Of a stretch of DNA of 22,166 nucleotides, positions 21,860 to 22,166 are shown piece by piece. This DNA comes from Cochliopodium minus (Eukaryota > Discosea > Himatismenida > Cochliopodiidae). Made by a program: the position numbers and the translations under genes. Within the stretch, counting starts at the first letter, position 1; every line of letters begins with the position of its first letter. Location of the stretch: assembly GCA_024220525.1 (NCBI GenBank), contig JAMYWO010000494.1:1-22166 (forward strand), in the 5' to 3' direction. Under the pieces are notes generated by a model. That model was not told the DNA's origin. It did no database searches and was given only the letters and a program-made list of their open reading frames with translations.

Positions 21860-22166
21860 GTTTCAATTGAAAAATAAATTATTATTTATCAAAATCAGAT
21901 TCACCTCTTATTATATTTAACATGTCAAGAAATTCAATTTCATTTTGCATTATAAAAATGATCATAATAATCAATCAATGAATTTATAAACTTTGATTAT
22001 TTTATAGTACTTGTATTTTTTTTTGATCAAAAATAATATTCAAAATTGAAAATTTTTTGATTAAATAAAAATATCACTATAATAAAATAAATTTTCTTAA
22101 TGAAACTGAATGGGAACATACAATATGGAAGAAAAATGTATATAAATGTATATAATTGTATATGAT
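21860..22166. other. Non-coding tail of the window
   Basis: About 307 bp of A/T-rich sequence, either 3' flank or an intron of the HOP2-like gene. The one obvious acceptor (TTTTATAG near 22008) leads to a stop within a few codons. The last 30 bases contain three TGTATAT-type units. No gene is supported here. Confidence 0.5.

Overview
The window looks like nuclear DNA of an AT-rich, free-living, probably amoeboid protist. The reasons are short GT-AG introns (about 47-290 nt) in nearly every gene, A/T homopolymers between genes, Asn/Lys-rich low-complexity inserts, ordinary TAA and TGA stops, spliceosomal and chromatin genes, PAR-binding (PBZ) zinc fingers and a talin-like adhesion-type protein. 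I cannot name the species. All exon joins below were made by hand from splice signals, reading phase and remembered family motifs; no search was run.

Layout. (1) 1-3444, minus: insulin-degrading-enzyme-type M16 metalloprotease, C-terminus beyond position 1. Its fourth exon is apparently 2 nt long, and its last ~700 nt contain several frame breaks. (2) 3652-5255, plus: SGNH/GDSL-hydrolase-like protein, 10 exons, sharing a ~200 bp divergent promoter region with (1). (3) 5446-7374, plus: METTL25/RRNAD1-type methyltransferase, 6 exons. (4) 7485-7891, minus: splicing factor SF3B5, 2 exons, tail-to-tail with (3). (5) 8199-13103, minus: 1634-residue intronless secreted or GPI-anchored surface protein. 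(6) 13832-18361, minus: CHD6-9-type chromatin remodeller of 16 exons and 1097 residues with two C-terminal PBZ fingers. (7) 18482-19068, minus: unrecognised 174-residue protein. (8) 19218-20979, minus: 495-residue scaffold with talin F0/F1-like domains, PH, SH3, Asn/Pro linker and coiled coil. (9) 21300-21859, plus: HOP2-type winged helix behind an acidic/basic tail, diverging from (8).

These are independent housekeeping and accessory genes, not an operon. The most notable points are the CHD remodeller carrying its own poly(ADP-ribose)-binding fingers, and a gene architecture rich in microexons (2, 11, 12, 13 and 20 nt), each supported by reading frame and, in several cases, by conserved protein motifs. 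The intronless surface-protein gene stands out against its intron-dense neighbours.
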